A stretch of 64,000 nt of DNA from Lactuca virosa (GCA_928212115.1 CAKMRJ010005745.1:225679143-225743142), one strand, 5' to 3'. Counted from the stretch's first letter, positions 12,011 to 22,843 are shown. Notes: generated from the letters alone by a model not told the origin. Numbers and translations are program-made.

Positions 12011-12417
12011 TACGGCTGATCTTGTATGATAATATTAGTCTTAATTACAACAAAACAAATGAAAAAGAAAAAAAAAATATACGAAAATACCTTCTTGAAA
12101 GCTGGACATTTCTCGTCACAATCTAGTTTTACAGTAGCGTACTTGGCTATTTATTGTGGTAGAATAAATACCCATGTGTCAATATTTTCCCGCTCAAACT
12201 AAATTCTATCCCAAAATATAAGGAACTAACTTACATAATATTTTAAAATCGGTATTATCTTTACAACCATCAATACTTAAAAAAGATTAATTGGAAAGAT
12301 ATAATTTAACAGGGTTAAATTAAATTTAAGTCATTATTAATTAGAAAATCTTCCAGGTGTCAATATTTTCCCGCTAAAAAAATTGTTTTCTGAGAAAAAA
12401 TAAGTATTTAACTTATT

Positions 12418-12608
12418 GAGTAAATTACACGAATGGTCCCTGTGGTTTGGGGTAATTTGCATGTTTGGTCCCTAAGTTATTTTTTAACTTAAAAGGTCCC
12501 TACAGTTTGTATTTATTGCGTGCTTGGTCCCTGTCTCACCTAAAAAGACTATTTTGCCCTTGATTTTTAATATATTCCTACCATATGGACCATTCGTGTA
12601 ATTTACTC
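12418..12608. mobile_element. Mutator-type MITE, 191 bp, 9-bp TSD
   Basis: A 22-bp inverted repeat beginning GAGTAAATTACACGAATGG occupies 12418-12439 and 12587-12608. The element is flanked by the perfect 9-bp direct repeat TAACTTATT (12409-12417 and 12609-12617). A 9-bp duplication is typical of Mutator-like transposons. It has no coding capacity and interrupts the Helitron interior. Confidence 0.9.
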
Positions 12609-12664
12609 TAACTTATTTGATATTTTAATATTGGAAATGACTTTACAAGTATCAATATGTTAAT

Positions 12665-13180
12665 AACATAATCTATAATTGGAAAGATAAAATGTAAAAT
12701 GGTTGAATTCTATATTTTGTTAATCACAACAACAACCGAACACAATAGAGCAGCATATTGAAATTCATTTTGGTTTTAAAAAGGAAAAATTATATTGAAT
12801 TGTAGGCAAATTGAATGTACTTTGCTAGTTATTGCAAGACATAGCCATGTACTTTGAGTTTTGGGTAAAAATAAAAAATAAATTACAAAAATCAGAAACA
12901 AACAAGTGTTAGTTAAAAAAAGTACATTGGTAGTTATTGCATTATCCACCCAAATGGAAAGTACATTGTTATTTAGTAATTCTATAGTTTAGTAGCTATT
13001 CGTATTTTGATTGCTGGAGGTATTTGACAACAGAAGTGATTACTTAACTGTAATCACCTGGATATGAAGGAAGGAGATCAGATTTGTTGAGGATTATAAG
13101 GAGGTACTGCTTTTATTTGTCCATTGAAATAGCACAAATGAAGTCCCACAAATATATAGTACAGTAGTTCATTTTGGTTA
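12665..13180. repeat. Helitron internal repeat module, copy 3
   Basis: About 300 bp closely match 6400-6755 (same order: 'ataattggaaa', 'gataaaatgtaaaatg', 'attgcaagacatagccatg', 'ccaaatggaaagtacattg'). A further stretch at 13010-13110 is repeated at 13330-13430. Confidence 0.75.
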
Positions 13181-13199
13181 TCAGTAAATACAAGATTGA

Positions 13200-13435
13200 A
13201 TTTTAGGGAAATTGAATGTACATAGACAGTTGGGTTGACTTTGTTTTTTGGATAAAAAATTGCAAAAAACAGAAACAAACAAGTGTCAATTTTAGTAATA
13301 ATATATTTTAGTAGCTAATCATTTTTCAATTGCAGGTGATATTTACCAAAAGATATGATTACTCAACTGTTATGACCCGGATATGAGAGAAGGAGATCTG
13401 ATTTGATGAGGATTACAAGGAGGTACTACTCTTTA
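13200..13435. repeat. Partial fourth copy of the module
   Basis: Holds 'acagaaacaaacaagtgtc' and a second 'ggatatgag-gaaggagatc-gattt' segment as at 13062-13110. It forms a tandem-like array with copy 3. Confidence 0.6.
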
Positions 13436-13714
13436 TGCTATATACAACTGCATAATTTTATTATCAAAAATATTACTTTTCTGGACAAATCGATCTTTAT
13501 CAGCTTAACCAACTTTTGGGCACCTTTTGGATCAAGATTAAAAAATCACTCATAGTTTTTTTACCAACCAAACATCCCATAAACCAGAAAATGTCAATCT
13601 TATTTTAAACAATCTACTGAAATACTAAAACATAAAAAATCCCTTCTCTTAGGTGTCTTTAACTGCATCATTCTCACCCTGAATTTGCTGATTTTCGGCT
13701 GTAAGAATCGTGAC

Positions 13715-13957
13715 TCAGTTTCTCTTGATTGGTGGTGATAATGTTGTTGGTGTTGTTGAATAGACTGTATCAGCCGTTTCTGTAGCTTCATCATCTAATG
13801 GTTGATCTTTGGAACTCAAAACATCAATAACTTCATCCCATTTCCAGTTTTCTAATGCTCTCTTTCTTTTCATCTATCTCTCCATAATCCATTGATTCAG
13901 CATGAATTGAGCACATTCCACTTGTTCCTGAACCTCATCATCGGTTAAAACCTTCAT
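13715..13957 (-). pseudogene. Exon-like remnant with Ser/Thr/Pro tail
   Basis: Minus strand from ATG at 13957 reads MKVLTDDEVQEQVECAQF, meets one in-frame TAG, then continues ALENWKWDEVIDVLSS and a T/P-rich tail ending at a stop at 13715. The tail style resembles the C-terminus of Helitron-borne RPA1-like proteins, but I cannot confirm this. A related module is at 11851-12010. Confidence 0.3.
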
Positions 13958-14446
13958 TGTATATTAATATTAGTATCAACAGTTATACAACATATAAAAT
14001 GAAATGAAAGAAAAACTATTAAACAATACATTGATGACTGCTGGATTTTGGTATAAAAATTTTCTTTCTACCTCTTATTTTATCTTCTTTATTAGGATCA
14101 AACAAATCACTATCAATGTTTGAAGTACAGTGCTTAATAAAGATAGAAGTACAATGCAATAATCAGGTAGATTTTTGAAGTATAATGTGTGTGTTTGCAG
14201 CCATGGTGGAATCCCCATCTTTTATTAAAACTCATTTATAGATCTGAGCCTGAAAAAACAATTTTTTATAATAATTTCAAGTAATTGAGTTTATGTTGTT
14301 ATGAACATACCCGTAGATATGATGAACTAATTAAGCTTTTAGTACCAGCCCTAGTAATGTTTTGATCTGCAGGTAAAAGACTTTTCAGGAAATAAAATTA
14401 ATGTTTGATCGTCATTTTAATATAGATTTTGATTTTTTCTGAAAAG

Positions 14447-14655
14447 ATGATTGTAATGAACGTATATGTACCATATGATTCTGCAATCTTGAAGGTTGTT
14501 GGAAACTGTTGGTGATGATCGATATTGTCCACAGAAGAAAGTTGTATCTTTTTGATCTGCTTGTAAAAACGTACCAAATGATTGAGCAATGTTGAATGTC
14601 GTGGGCATGTTGCTGGTGGTGATGATCGATTTTTTCCACAGAAGAAAGCAACTGG
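14447..14655. repeat. Imperfect tandem duplication (~115-bp period)
   Basis: 14447-14545 and 14565-14655 share 'gttg..ggtgatgatcgat' and 'tccacagaagaaag' in the same order. Frames over it are probably chance. Confidence 0.6.
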
Positions 14656-14934
14656 ATGATAATGATATCTGGGCCACGTGAGGAAACTTTATATTTAGAT
14701 TTCAAAAGTTATGTTGACTCATTCTAGTCAAAAAGTATGATTTTTTTAAAATTTAAATCCTCTATATTGGGTAAGATAAGGATGTAGGTTTGAATGTTTC
14801 AATATTAATTTTACATTAGTACTTAATGCCTTGTATTTTGTAATTTGTTGATAAATGTTTGTACATTCAGCTTAAAAGTTTGGACGTCTTAAATCTAGTT
14901 TTTGAAATAGTAAGGTTTGTATAATAAGATAGTA

Positions 14935-14937
<3 letters not shown>

Positions 14938-14987
<50 letters not shown>
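14938..14987. repeat. (TA)n between Helitron 1 5' end and Helitron 2 3' end
   Basis: A pure TA tract of about 50 bases lies exactly between the TC start of one Helitron and the CTAG end of the next. Confidence 0.9.
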
Positions 14988-14988
<1 letters not shown>

Positions 14989-15022
14989 TAGTAGCGTACC
15001 CGCGCGATGCGGCGACGGCGAT
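14988..15022 (-). other. Helitron 2 3' terminus (hairpin and CTAG)
   Basis: The minus strand reads CCGC-ATCGC-GCGG hairpin, spacer, then CTAG at 14991-14988 followed by the host T. It matches the Helitron 1 end at 1061-1095 almost base for base. Confidence 0.8.
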
Positions 15023-16660
15023 TTGTTTCCGAACGAAAGTGTCATTTCGGCGATCGTCAAATTGTTTCCTTTCGATTTGTTTCATTCTGCCGATTTGTTC
15101 CTTTCGGTAATCAACTATCTCTAGAGGGGCAACAAGTACTAATTTCCTTCTATTACTCTTTATCTGCTAGCGGACGACGATTAGATGAATAGTTTATTTT
15201 CGGCTAATGGTTTCTGGATGGATATTCATTCCCTTCCGACAGATGGTTTCAAGATGCAGCGGCGAGAAATAGTTTTTTTGGCAAATATTTTCCGGCACTG
15301 ATTAGTTACCTTTAATAATTTTCATAGATCATTCCGGCTTATAAATATAAGTACGTTAGCGGATCAAAATAAAAATAAAAATATACTGGAAATCATTTAT
15401 AAAATAAAAATAAACATAACTAATATTAGGTAGAGGTAATATAAACTAAAATGACTACTTTGTTTCAAATTTTATTAAAGCAATCCTTATTTTAATAAAC
15501 GATTAATTGATATAAATAAGATGATTATTTATTTGATTTTTTTTATAAAACAAAACTTACTACTTTGATTTTTTGTATGTTGTAGATATTAAGATTTATA
15601 TTTGTGGAAATAGGTATGGTTTGACTAAAACATGATGTTAAAATTTTAATCGTTTTATTAAATTCCTAATAACTATATATTTCGTTCAAAAAATCAACTT
15701 TATCTAAGGGGTTGACTAAATGTCTTATGAAAAACTATCATTTAGACAGAAAAACTCAACTTGAGATTAAAATCTAATGGTTTAATTAAACATTTTATGA
15801 AAAACTACAATTTAGGCTCAAATCGTTAAAAGTTTTTGAAAAAAAAAATCTAATATTATTAAGTTAAAATAACTAATGAAAAACTATCATTCATAACCTT
15901 CCTTGGTAATTAAAATTTCTTTGGTAATTGATAAATTTTCTTTAATAATTTTTGTAATGGATATTTTTTGGGAAAAGTTTTAACATAATCTATCAACTCA
16001 AATATGCTTATAGTTTCATATAAACTGAAAAGGAAAAAAAACATAATTCACATAATTTAAATAGAAAAACAAAAATTTCACAAAAATTGTATAGAAATTA
16101 AAAACAATAAATCACATAATTAAAAAAAAGAACATCGTCAACTTTATTTCTTTGTCGTCTTTCATATTTCAATCTGCAAAACAGGAAGAAGTAAGCCCCC
16201 AACAATAAATTCAATTTTTTTGTATTATTTGCTTTTCTCCTGATAGAATTATAAATTTAATATGATCAATCAACTTTTTAGTCCAAACACACAACAAATC
16301 ATTATTGGTTTAAAAAAAATTACAAATTATGAAAACTATGATCTTGCATTTGATTTGAGAACACTGGAACTTTGACGAGAAAGTATTGCAAAAAAATATT
16401 TAGACCATTAAATGGCCATAAACAGTTTTGATGGTATCAATGTAATGAAAAAAGCAATCAAGGCCATAATTTTTGTTCTATTTCATTATGTATAATAAAA
16501 TTATACTTTACAATTAAACACGTTAATATAACCTAACCAACATGCTTCTTTAGTGAATGCTTTCATGTCAATCCGGTAGAAAGTTTCAACAAAAACTAGA
16601 ACAACTCAACAGATATGATAAAAAAACTGTCCAAAGTTCAAATAAGATTTAAGAAATGCT
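15023..16660. other. AT-rich Helitron 2 interior
   Basis: No frame or family recognised. It consists of A/T-rich runs and short repeats such as 'atgaaaaactatcatt'. Confidence 0.5.
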
Positions 16661-16674
16661 AACAGAGCATTCAC

Positions 16675-16890
16675 CTTTGTGGGTTTGATTAAGCATATTC
16701 ACATCTGTGGATTCATCGCGAGTATCTAAAAACAATAAATATTTTTAGTAACTACACAACCTCACAAAAAAGAAAAGAAACATGAGTAAAATAAGTACCT
16801 CATTCATGTTCCTTGGGTTTGAAAGTAGATTATGAATTGTCTCTGAAACAACTGGATTTTGCATAGATGACTCATTGAATTGGGATAAGC
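16675..16890 (-). pseudogene. Captured exons, possibly ubiquilin/DSK2-like STI1 region
   Basis: Two minus-strand exon-like pieces are separated by a GT-AG intron. The first (about 16890-16799) reads QNPVVSETIHNLLSNPRNMN and ends at GAG|GTACTT. The second (16725-16675) begins after TAG with ILAMNPQM, then meets a stop. Repeats of 'NP' with 'LLSNP' and 'MN' resemble the STI1-type repeats of ubiquilin (plant DSK2), a ubiquitin receptor. The match is from memory and short, so it is tentative. The location inside a non-autonomous Helitron fits gene capture. Confidence 0.4.
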
Positions 16891-17889
16891 AAGCATAATA
16901 ACAATAACAACATCAATGGCATCCTGGCAACGGTATCCACATCTACATCTACAGATCCAACCATGACAATCTTGATTTTAGCATATCTATTAGCATTGAA
17001 TCCGAAGTAAAAAATTGGAACATATAACTTATAACCGCCTGTGAATAATAATATGCCTTTTCATCTTAGTTGTGATCAACATGAAATTTGGAGTCCTTCT
17101 AAAGCAAATGAACAAATCAAGATTCAAAGAAAACAAATATGTTGAAGGTCTAAGAAAAGACAAATAAAAGGGGTATCAACTAAGAAATAAAAAACCCATC
17201 AACAATATTCACATATATGTGAAATCAAATAGTAAGACAATTGATCAAAAGTAAATTTACATACTTTAAATGAAAAAAAGGACATAAAATGTCTACAAAT
17301 TACACATACCAGTAGAATCAAAACCACAAGATGGAACAGTAATGAGTAAAAAGCTCACCTTCTGGTCAAATGTGGTGGTTGTCACATCTTTTCATTATCA
17401 TTTCTTCTTCCTATGTAGTACTTATAAACACAACATTAGATATACATACGTATAGATACAGAAACACACACATACATACATACACCTACATATAGATACA
17501 GACAAACACATACAAACATATACACACACATACATGGACACCTACACATACCTCTTCATCGCATTTTTTTCTACCATCGTCTCCAACCTTCTTCAAACCT
17601 CCAATTTCAAGTTCATATGTTAAGCACACACATAATTCAGATCCTTCATGTATTCAGGTTTCCACTTTCCAGGTCCTAAGATTCTAGACTTAAGTTCTTC
17701 AGAAGAAAACATTTGTATTCAAAAGTAATATACCAATAATTAGATCTAGAGAAGAAATCCATCAATGAAGATCAAATCAGAACAACATCCATTCATCACC
17801 TAAAAACCCATACAAAAGACTATATCAGTTAGCATGCTGAATGATTTATATATAATTCAAATATTTAAAATAAATTACAACCACACAAA

Positions 17890-19100
17890 ATGAAATAAAT
17901 TGAAGGTGTCATCTTGGTATGTGTATTCTGATGGTAACAACAACGAAGGCATAATAAGCTGTTTTGGGGCTGAACCTTGCGTCCTCATTTTCTTTGTAAG
18001 AGCCCTAATTTCAGACCATTCAGATCATTTTGACTGAAATTCTAGTTATTTGATATTGACTGAAGTTCCAATTATTTGGATTTGGGTCAAATACCGGTTA
18101 ACATACAGAACAACAAAATGAAACCAAGTAAAAAAAACAAACATTTCCAGCAAAATCTTGGAAGAATTGAAGTTTCTTTTGATTCCTAGCACATAAAACT
18201 GAAAACCACAGCAAAATCGGTAAACAAACAGGCCATTATCGTTAAAAAATATGTTAAAGGCAAGCTTACCTTGATTTCTCTCTGATTGAGGCGTCTCTTG
18301 CCCAAAAAGAGGCTCATGTGCAGACCTACGAAATCGACTTACACACATAATTAAACATACATGCACAGTTAATCATACATATATAGAGATCTAGACCCAA
18401 ATGCACTAAATCCACACAAACATAAAATTAAACCCATACCTGTAGAGAGAGGGTGGTGGTTTTCAGCGAAAGACAAAGAGGGAGAAAGCGAGAAAGACCA
18501 AGGTGTATTGATAAATCTGAGGCCCATATCGATTAAACGATACAGAATCTTCATACCTGGGAAAGCTATTATTCAAAAAATCATATCTTCAAGACCTGCT
18601 ATTGAGGTTTGGAGAAAAAGGGGTTAAAATAAACTACCAAAAAACAAAATATAAACTCAAAAAATCGATCTATACCTCAAAAACTCCAGCTTAGATTTGG
18701 AAGCTTTGATTTGCGATTCCAACTGAGGATACAAACAAATAAGAAGTAAGAAAAAGGAGTCGACTGATGCAGTGGTGTTTAATCGTTGTTGGGATGCAAG
18801 TTATCTCTGAATCCACTGTAATCATTGCGTAGGTGGGGATGGGATTTTGATGATAACCTAAACAATTCGAGATAATCGGTGTTTTTAGAGAGAGAGAAAT
18901 AAAGGAAATCAAGAAGAGGATTCTTACCTGAATCGGAACTTCCAGACATGACCAATGAACAAAGGATCTGTTGGCGGTCCAACATAGGACATAATGAAGG
19001 AGAGATTGATAGCGGCTAGGGTTTTCAGGAAGAATGGGTTGTCCTGATGTTGAATGGAGCGAGCGAGAAATAGAAATAAACGCCATTTTGGTTCCAGACA
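17890..19100 (-). pseudogene. Captured multi-exon host gene fragment, unidentified
   Basis: The minus strand looks like the 5' part of a plant gene. A leader contains 'aaaccctag', followed by a short first exon (ATG...MSGSSDSG) ending at a GTAAGA donor near 18926. Further pieces follow: LESQIKASKSKLEFL (~18720-18675), SAHEPLFGQETPQSERNQ (~18330-18270) followed by GTAAGC, and KKMRTQGSAPKQLIMPSLLL (~17995-17935). I do not recognise the protein. The splice-site pattern and position within Helitron 2 suggest capture. Reading frames are too short to prove coding. Confidence 0.35.
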
Positions 19101-19318
19101 TATGAAAATTCGATTTCAAAAATATTTGAATTGCCCGCCTTGGATTATAACACGTTGGCAATCCGTGTGACAGTCCTGTGTTTTTAATCCCCACCATTCA
19201 AATAATATTCAACGGTCCAGATCAGCTTTCCTTGTATTTTAAGATAACATGCTTAATTTTTTGTACCTTTGCCTTTAAAATTTGTACTTAAGACATTATT
19301 ATGTATGGTTTATATAAT

Positions 19319-19320
<2 letters not shown>

Positions 19321-19382
<62 letters not shown>
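19321..19382. repeat. (TA)n at Helitron 2 / fold-back junction
   Basis: About 60 bases of pure TA repeat between the presumed Helitron 2 5' end and the fold-back element. Confidence 0.9.
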
Positions 19383-19385
<3 letters not shown>

Positions 19386-19889
19386 CTAGGTTATTTTGTT
19401 TCTTACATTTATTGTGTGTTAGAATGCACCAATAGGAATTTAGTAAATTAAGTAATTATTTAATTAAATAAATATAGATATTAAATTATATCCATTATTA
19501 TAATTATCTTTTTATGGAAACTAATTAAATTCGTCATTAATGTTAGCAATAACATTCTTTCAGAATGAATTCGCATCTAGGTTTTTATATATGAGTTCGT
19601 ATTTTATTTCAGGACTCACTCACTTAAAATACAATAAAGTTGCATGGAATATGAAGAACGAGAGTGTATTCTACTAGAATACACTCTCATTCTGCTGGAT
19701 TACACTCTCATTTTTCTAGATGTGAATTCATTCTGAAAGAATATTATTGTTGACATTAATGACGAATTTAATTAGTTTCCATAAAAATGAGTTATAAGTA
19801 TGGATAGCATTTAATATACATATAATTAATACTAAATTCCTATTGGTGCATTCTAGCACACAATAGATGTAAGAAACATTTGAACCTAC

Positions 19890-19892
<3 letters not shown>
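19383..19892. mobile_element. 510-bp fold-back element with near full-length arms
   Basis: The left half (from GGGCTAGGTT) and right half (ending AACCTACC) are reverse complements over almost their whole length. Paired segments include 'agaatgcaccaataggaatt', 'ggaaactaattaaattcg' and 'cattctttcagaatgaattc'. The centre near 19650-19715 holds a short palindrome around CTAGAATACACTCTC. The transcript would fold into a ~240-bp hairpin. There is no coding capacity. TA tracts flank it, so target duplications cannot be read. Confidence 0.8.
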
Positions 19893-19964
<72 letters not shown>

Positions 19965-19978
19965 ATATAAGAGAGAGA
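19893..19978. repeat. (CT)n(TA)n(GA)n microsatellite
   Basis: CT units, about 48 bases of TA, then GA units, separating the fold-back element from the Mutator-like element. Confidence 0.85.
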
Positions 19979-20050
19979 GAGAGGAAGGATCATTTGAGAA
20001 CTCAAAGTTTCCCGAGAACCCGAGAACTAAAAGTGGAGCATTAGATCAAA

Positions 20051-20870
20051 TATTTGTATGGCTTAGATGATTAGTGGCAAGATTTGTAAATATTAATAAG
20101 TTTAGTGGCATATCAGGTTTATTAAAAATTAATCACCGCCTCCGCCCTTCCAAACCTATTACATCGACTACGAGTATGTCTCCCTAAGATCTCAAATCTG
20201 GATGCATCTCATGTATTCAGTTTTCTAGACTGAAATTGATTCTTCTCAGGTATATTTCAATCCATCGGTTCCATATCGTCGTTATAGTCACAATTTTCTA
20301 TGACTGTAGCTCTGATTCATGTCTACTGATTATACAAACAAGTCGATTCATATTATACAACAGAAATTTATGGCAATCAGATCAGTTACAATTTGTAAGA
20401 TCGACATGGTATAATTCATTGGTCCATCTCCATCTCGACTCACGGTTTAACCGATTGCGAAATGTATTGTAACATTTGATTAATTTTTGAAGTCGATTGT
20501 TAGTTTTTGCTGTTAATGTATGATAATTATTCTCTATTCATCAATATTCTTCAATCGAGGGACACACAAGTTTCTCTTCTAGTTAAGTTCCTCATGCACA
20601 CCATGTGTTTGTGTTTATGTCCCAGTGAGTTTATTTTGTTGCTATCATCATGTTTTTATGTATACGAGAGTTCAGTGAGTTGCATATGTTTATTTACATA
20701 CTTGAATTGAACCGGGTGCTATAAGTCCTATAAAACTCTGTTTCCCTACAAGTCATACTTGTTAACCACATGAGTCCTATCACCACTTTTTTATACATTA
20801 GGATAATCTATAGAGTTTAGCTATCATTTTTTTAACCTTTTTGTGTAATAATCTTTATGGTGCATAACAG
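20051..20870. other. Interior of the Mutator-like element, unassigned
   Basis: Plus-strand frames at 20236-20472 and 20507-20710 show no family I know. The stretch may include SMC6 intron or other captured DNA. Confidence 0.3.
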
Positions 20871-21184
20871 GAGGAGAGAAATCATTCTCATCACTATGTT
20901 TTGCACTTGCACTTCATGAGATGACAGAAGCTCCATTTTCAGCTATGGATGAGTTTGATGTGTTTATGGTAAAATTACTTTACATGAATAACTAGTTGTT
21001 TATATTCTTCTTTTTAACCACATTAAATTTCTTTTAATAAAACACAATCAGTGGCTTGGTTTTAACTTTTAATGATCTTTATATTGCAGGATGTTGTGAG
21101 TAGAAAAATAAGCTTGGACACGGTTGTGGATTTTGCTTTGGCACAAGGATCACAGTGAACATTTATTACACCTCATGATATAAG
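20871..21184 (+). pseudogene. SMC6: SMC6 C-terminal ATPase fragment (captured)
   Basis: SMC6 is the ATPase subunit of the SMC5/6 complex for recombination repair. Exon 1 (20871-20968) reads GEKSFSSLCFALALHEMTEA then a Walker B segment with MDEFDVFM. This is the ABC signature (GGERS-type) next to the acidic ATPase site typical of SMC6. A 121-nt GT-AG intron (20969-21089) follows. Exon 2 (21090-21184) continues DVVSRKISLDTVVDFALAQG, then a TGA stop where the family has Trp, then TFITPHDI. The intron is retained, so capture was at DNA level. The stop and lack of flanking exons make it non-functional. Confidence 0.9.
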
Positions 21185-21477
21185 GTAAACCACTAAGTTC
21201 AAGTTTGTTTATTTTTCGTTATTTACTTACAAAAGAAATGTTTATAACATTTTATGACAAGTTTTGTAGTAAAGAAAAAAAAAGAATAGTGTTGTAACAT
21301 TTTATTTAAATACTTGATATATATGTTATTTATTTACATCATGGTAAACATGATAAGAAGCAACAAATGGCCGCTCCTCGCTCATAAACAAAGGTTTGGT
21401 TTGGTTTGGTTTGCTTTTGTTAATGCATTACGGTGTACTTTATAAAAATGGTTTTCTATAAAAAAATAAAAAAACCA

Positions 21478-21855
21478 TTACATGTCACAAGTGAATCACA
21501 TATGAATTACATGTGATTCCGATGAAAATCACATGTAATTCACATATGAATCACATATAATTCACATGTAAATCACAAGTGAATTATATATAAATTATAT
21601 GTGAATCACATGTCACAAGTGAATCACATATGAATTACATGTGATTCACATTTAAATCACATGTAATTCACATATGAATTACATGTGATTCACATGTAAA
21701 TCACATGTAAATCACCTGTTATTCACATATGAATCACATATAATTCATATATGAATTACATGTAATTCACATATGAATTATATGTGATTCACATGTAAAT
21801 CATATGTAATTCACATATGAATTACATGTGATTCACATGTAAATCACATATGTAT
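21478..21855. repeat. Tandem array of short palindromic units (ACATGTGATTCACAT type)
   Basis: Roughly 25-bp degenerate units alternate 'cacatgtgattcacat', 'atgaattacatgtgatt' and 'catgtaaatcacatg'. About fifteen units are present, each partly self-complementary. Minisatellite inside the Mutator-like element. Confidence 0.8.
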
Positions 21856-22189
21856 TTTTGTGAGTGTTTTTGCATCAATAAATTTCTTTTTATTTTTTCT
21901 TGTAGATTTAGAAGAAATTGTGTTGAATATTGAAGAGATGAAAAATGATAAATTGAATTAAATATGGAAATATTGACACGAAGACATGAAAACGCTTTGA
22001 AATTTTGTAGCATTTTTTTGTTTTTGATATTTTATATTGTATCGAATAAAATACTTATTGTATTGTGTTTATAGATTAGTAAAAATAAAATGAGTTTTAT
22101 TATGATTCCTTTACAAATATATGAAATATGCATATATACACTTGTAAAAATATGCATAAATGTACCAAAAATATGCATATGTGTACGTA

Positions 22190-22660
22190 AAAAAATGCAG
22201 TTTTTTTTTTAAAATACTGTCTTTTTGAAAAAATTTGGTTTTTGAAAAAACAGCAGTTTTTTTAAAATAAATGCATTTTTTTTAAAAAATTATAGGTTTT
22301 TAAAAAAACTGTAGCTTTTTTTTTTGAAAAGTTTGCAGATTTTTAAAAAAAAATGCTGTTTTTTTAAACGAAATACAATTTTTATTTTAATTTTTTTGAA
22401 AAAATGGCAGTCTTTTTTTTGAAAAAAAAATGCAGTTTTTTCTTTTTAAATTGTAGTTTTTTTGAAAAACAAAAAATCGCATTATTTTTTTTTTTAAAAA
22501 AATGCAGTTTTTTTTTTTGAAAAAAATGCCGTTAAAAAATTGCAGTTTTTTTTAATATTTTTTTCATTTTTAAAAAAAAAAATCATGTTTTCTTTAAAAA
22601 AATTAAAAGATCTCCATTTTTTTTAAAAAAATCGAAAATAATTTTTAAAAAAATCCGAAA
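22190..22660. repeat. Poly-A/T block punctuated by TGCAG
   Basis: Alternating A6-9 and T6-10 runs are separated by TGCAG or close variants, with a period of about 20-25 bp. It is a low-complexity, hairpin-prone sequence near the right end of the Mutator-like element. Confidence 0.75.
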
Positions 22661-22843
22661 TTTGAGTTATTATGTTAATTTTTAAAACTTTTTATTAATG
22701 TTTCCAATAACACAAAAAATTAAACATTAAATGAGATTGGTATGATTACAATCATGCCCTTATTAAATTAGTTTTGATCTAACGTTCCACTTTTAGTTCT
22801 TGGGTTCTCGGGAAACTATGAGTTCTCAACCGATCTCACCCCT

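Larger units (their letters stand above)
1061..14937 (-). mobile_element. Helitron 1 with RepHel and RPA1-like genes, ~13.9 kb
   Basis: Helitrons move by rolling-circle replication and insert between A and T without target duplication. The minus strand reads: a 5' end starting TC at 14937 (TCTTACTATCTTATTATAC) preceded by A, an RPA1-like gene (8310-7090), the Rep-helicase gene (6125-1322), a GC-rich subterminal hairpin (1065-1095), and a terminus close to CTRR at 1059-1062 that now reads CTAT. Both ends abut (TA)n. The 5' boundary is inferred from the TC motif and its resemblance to the Helitron 2 end. The interval 8919-14937 could instead include other nested elements. The element is decayed and unlikely to be autonomous now. 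Confidence 0.65.
14988..19322 (-). mobile_element. Helitron 2, non-autonomous, with captured gene pieces
   Basis: On the minus strand the element ends in a GC hairpin and CTAG followed by T (14991-14988), the canonical Helitron 3' end. It has no Rep or helicase. The 5' end is inferred near 19322, next to another (TA)n tract. There the minus strand (TACCATTATATAAACC) resembles the Helitron 1 5' end, although the leading TC is degenerate. Exon-like pieces with splice sites at 16675-16890 and 17900-19100 suggest host gene capture. The 3' end is firm; the 5' end is tentative. Confidence 0.6.
19981..22843 (+). mobile_element. Mutator-like (Pack-MULE) element carrying SMC6 fragment
   Basis: Terminal inverted repeats of about 70 bp lie at 19981-20050 and 22772-22843; both contain AGTTTCCCGAGAACCC-type sequence and end in TTAGATCAAA. 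Long terminal repeats and an internal host gene fragment without transposase are what Pack-MULEs look like. The interior holds the SMC6 exons (20871-21184), a palindromic tandem array (21478-21855) and a poly-A/T block (22190-22660). Both ends abut TA/GA tracts, hiding the target duplication, so assignment to Mutator rather than another TIR family is an inference. Confidence 0.7.

Noticed and set aside
14398..14705. Three overlapping minus-strand frames
   Set aside because: They cover a tandem duplication; none matches a family and each is open only by chance.
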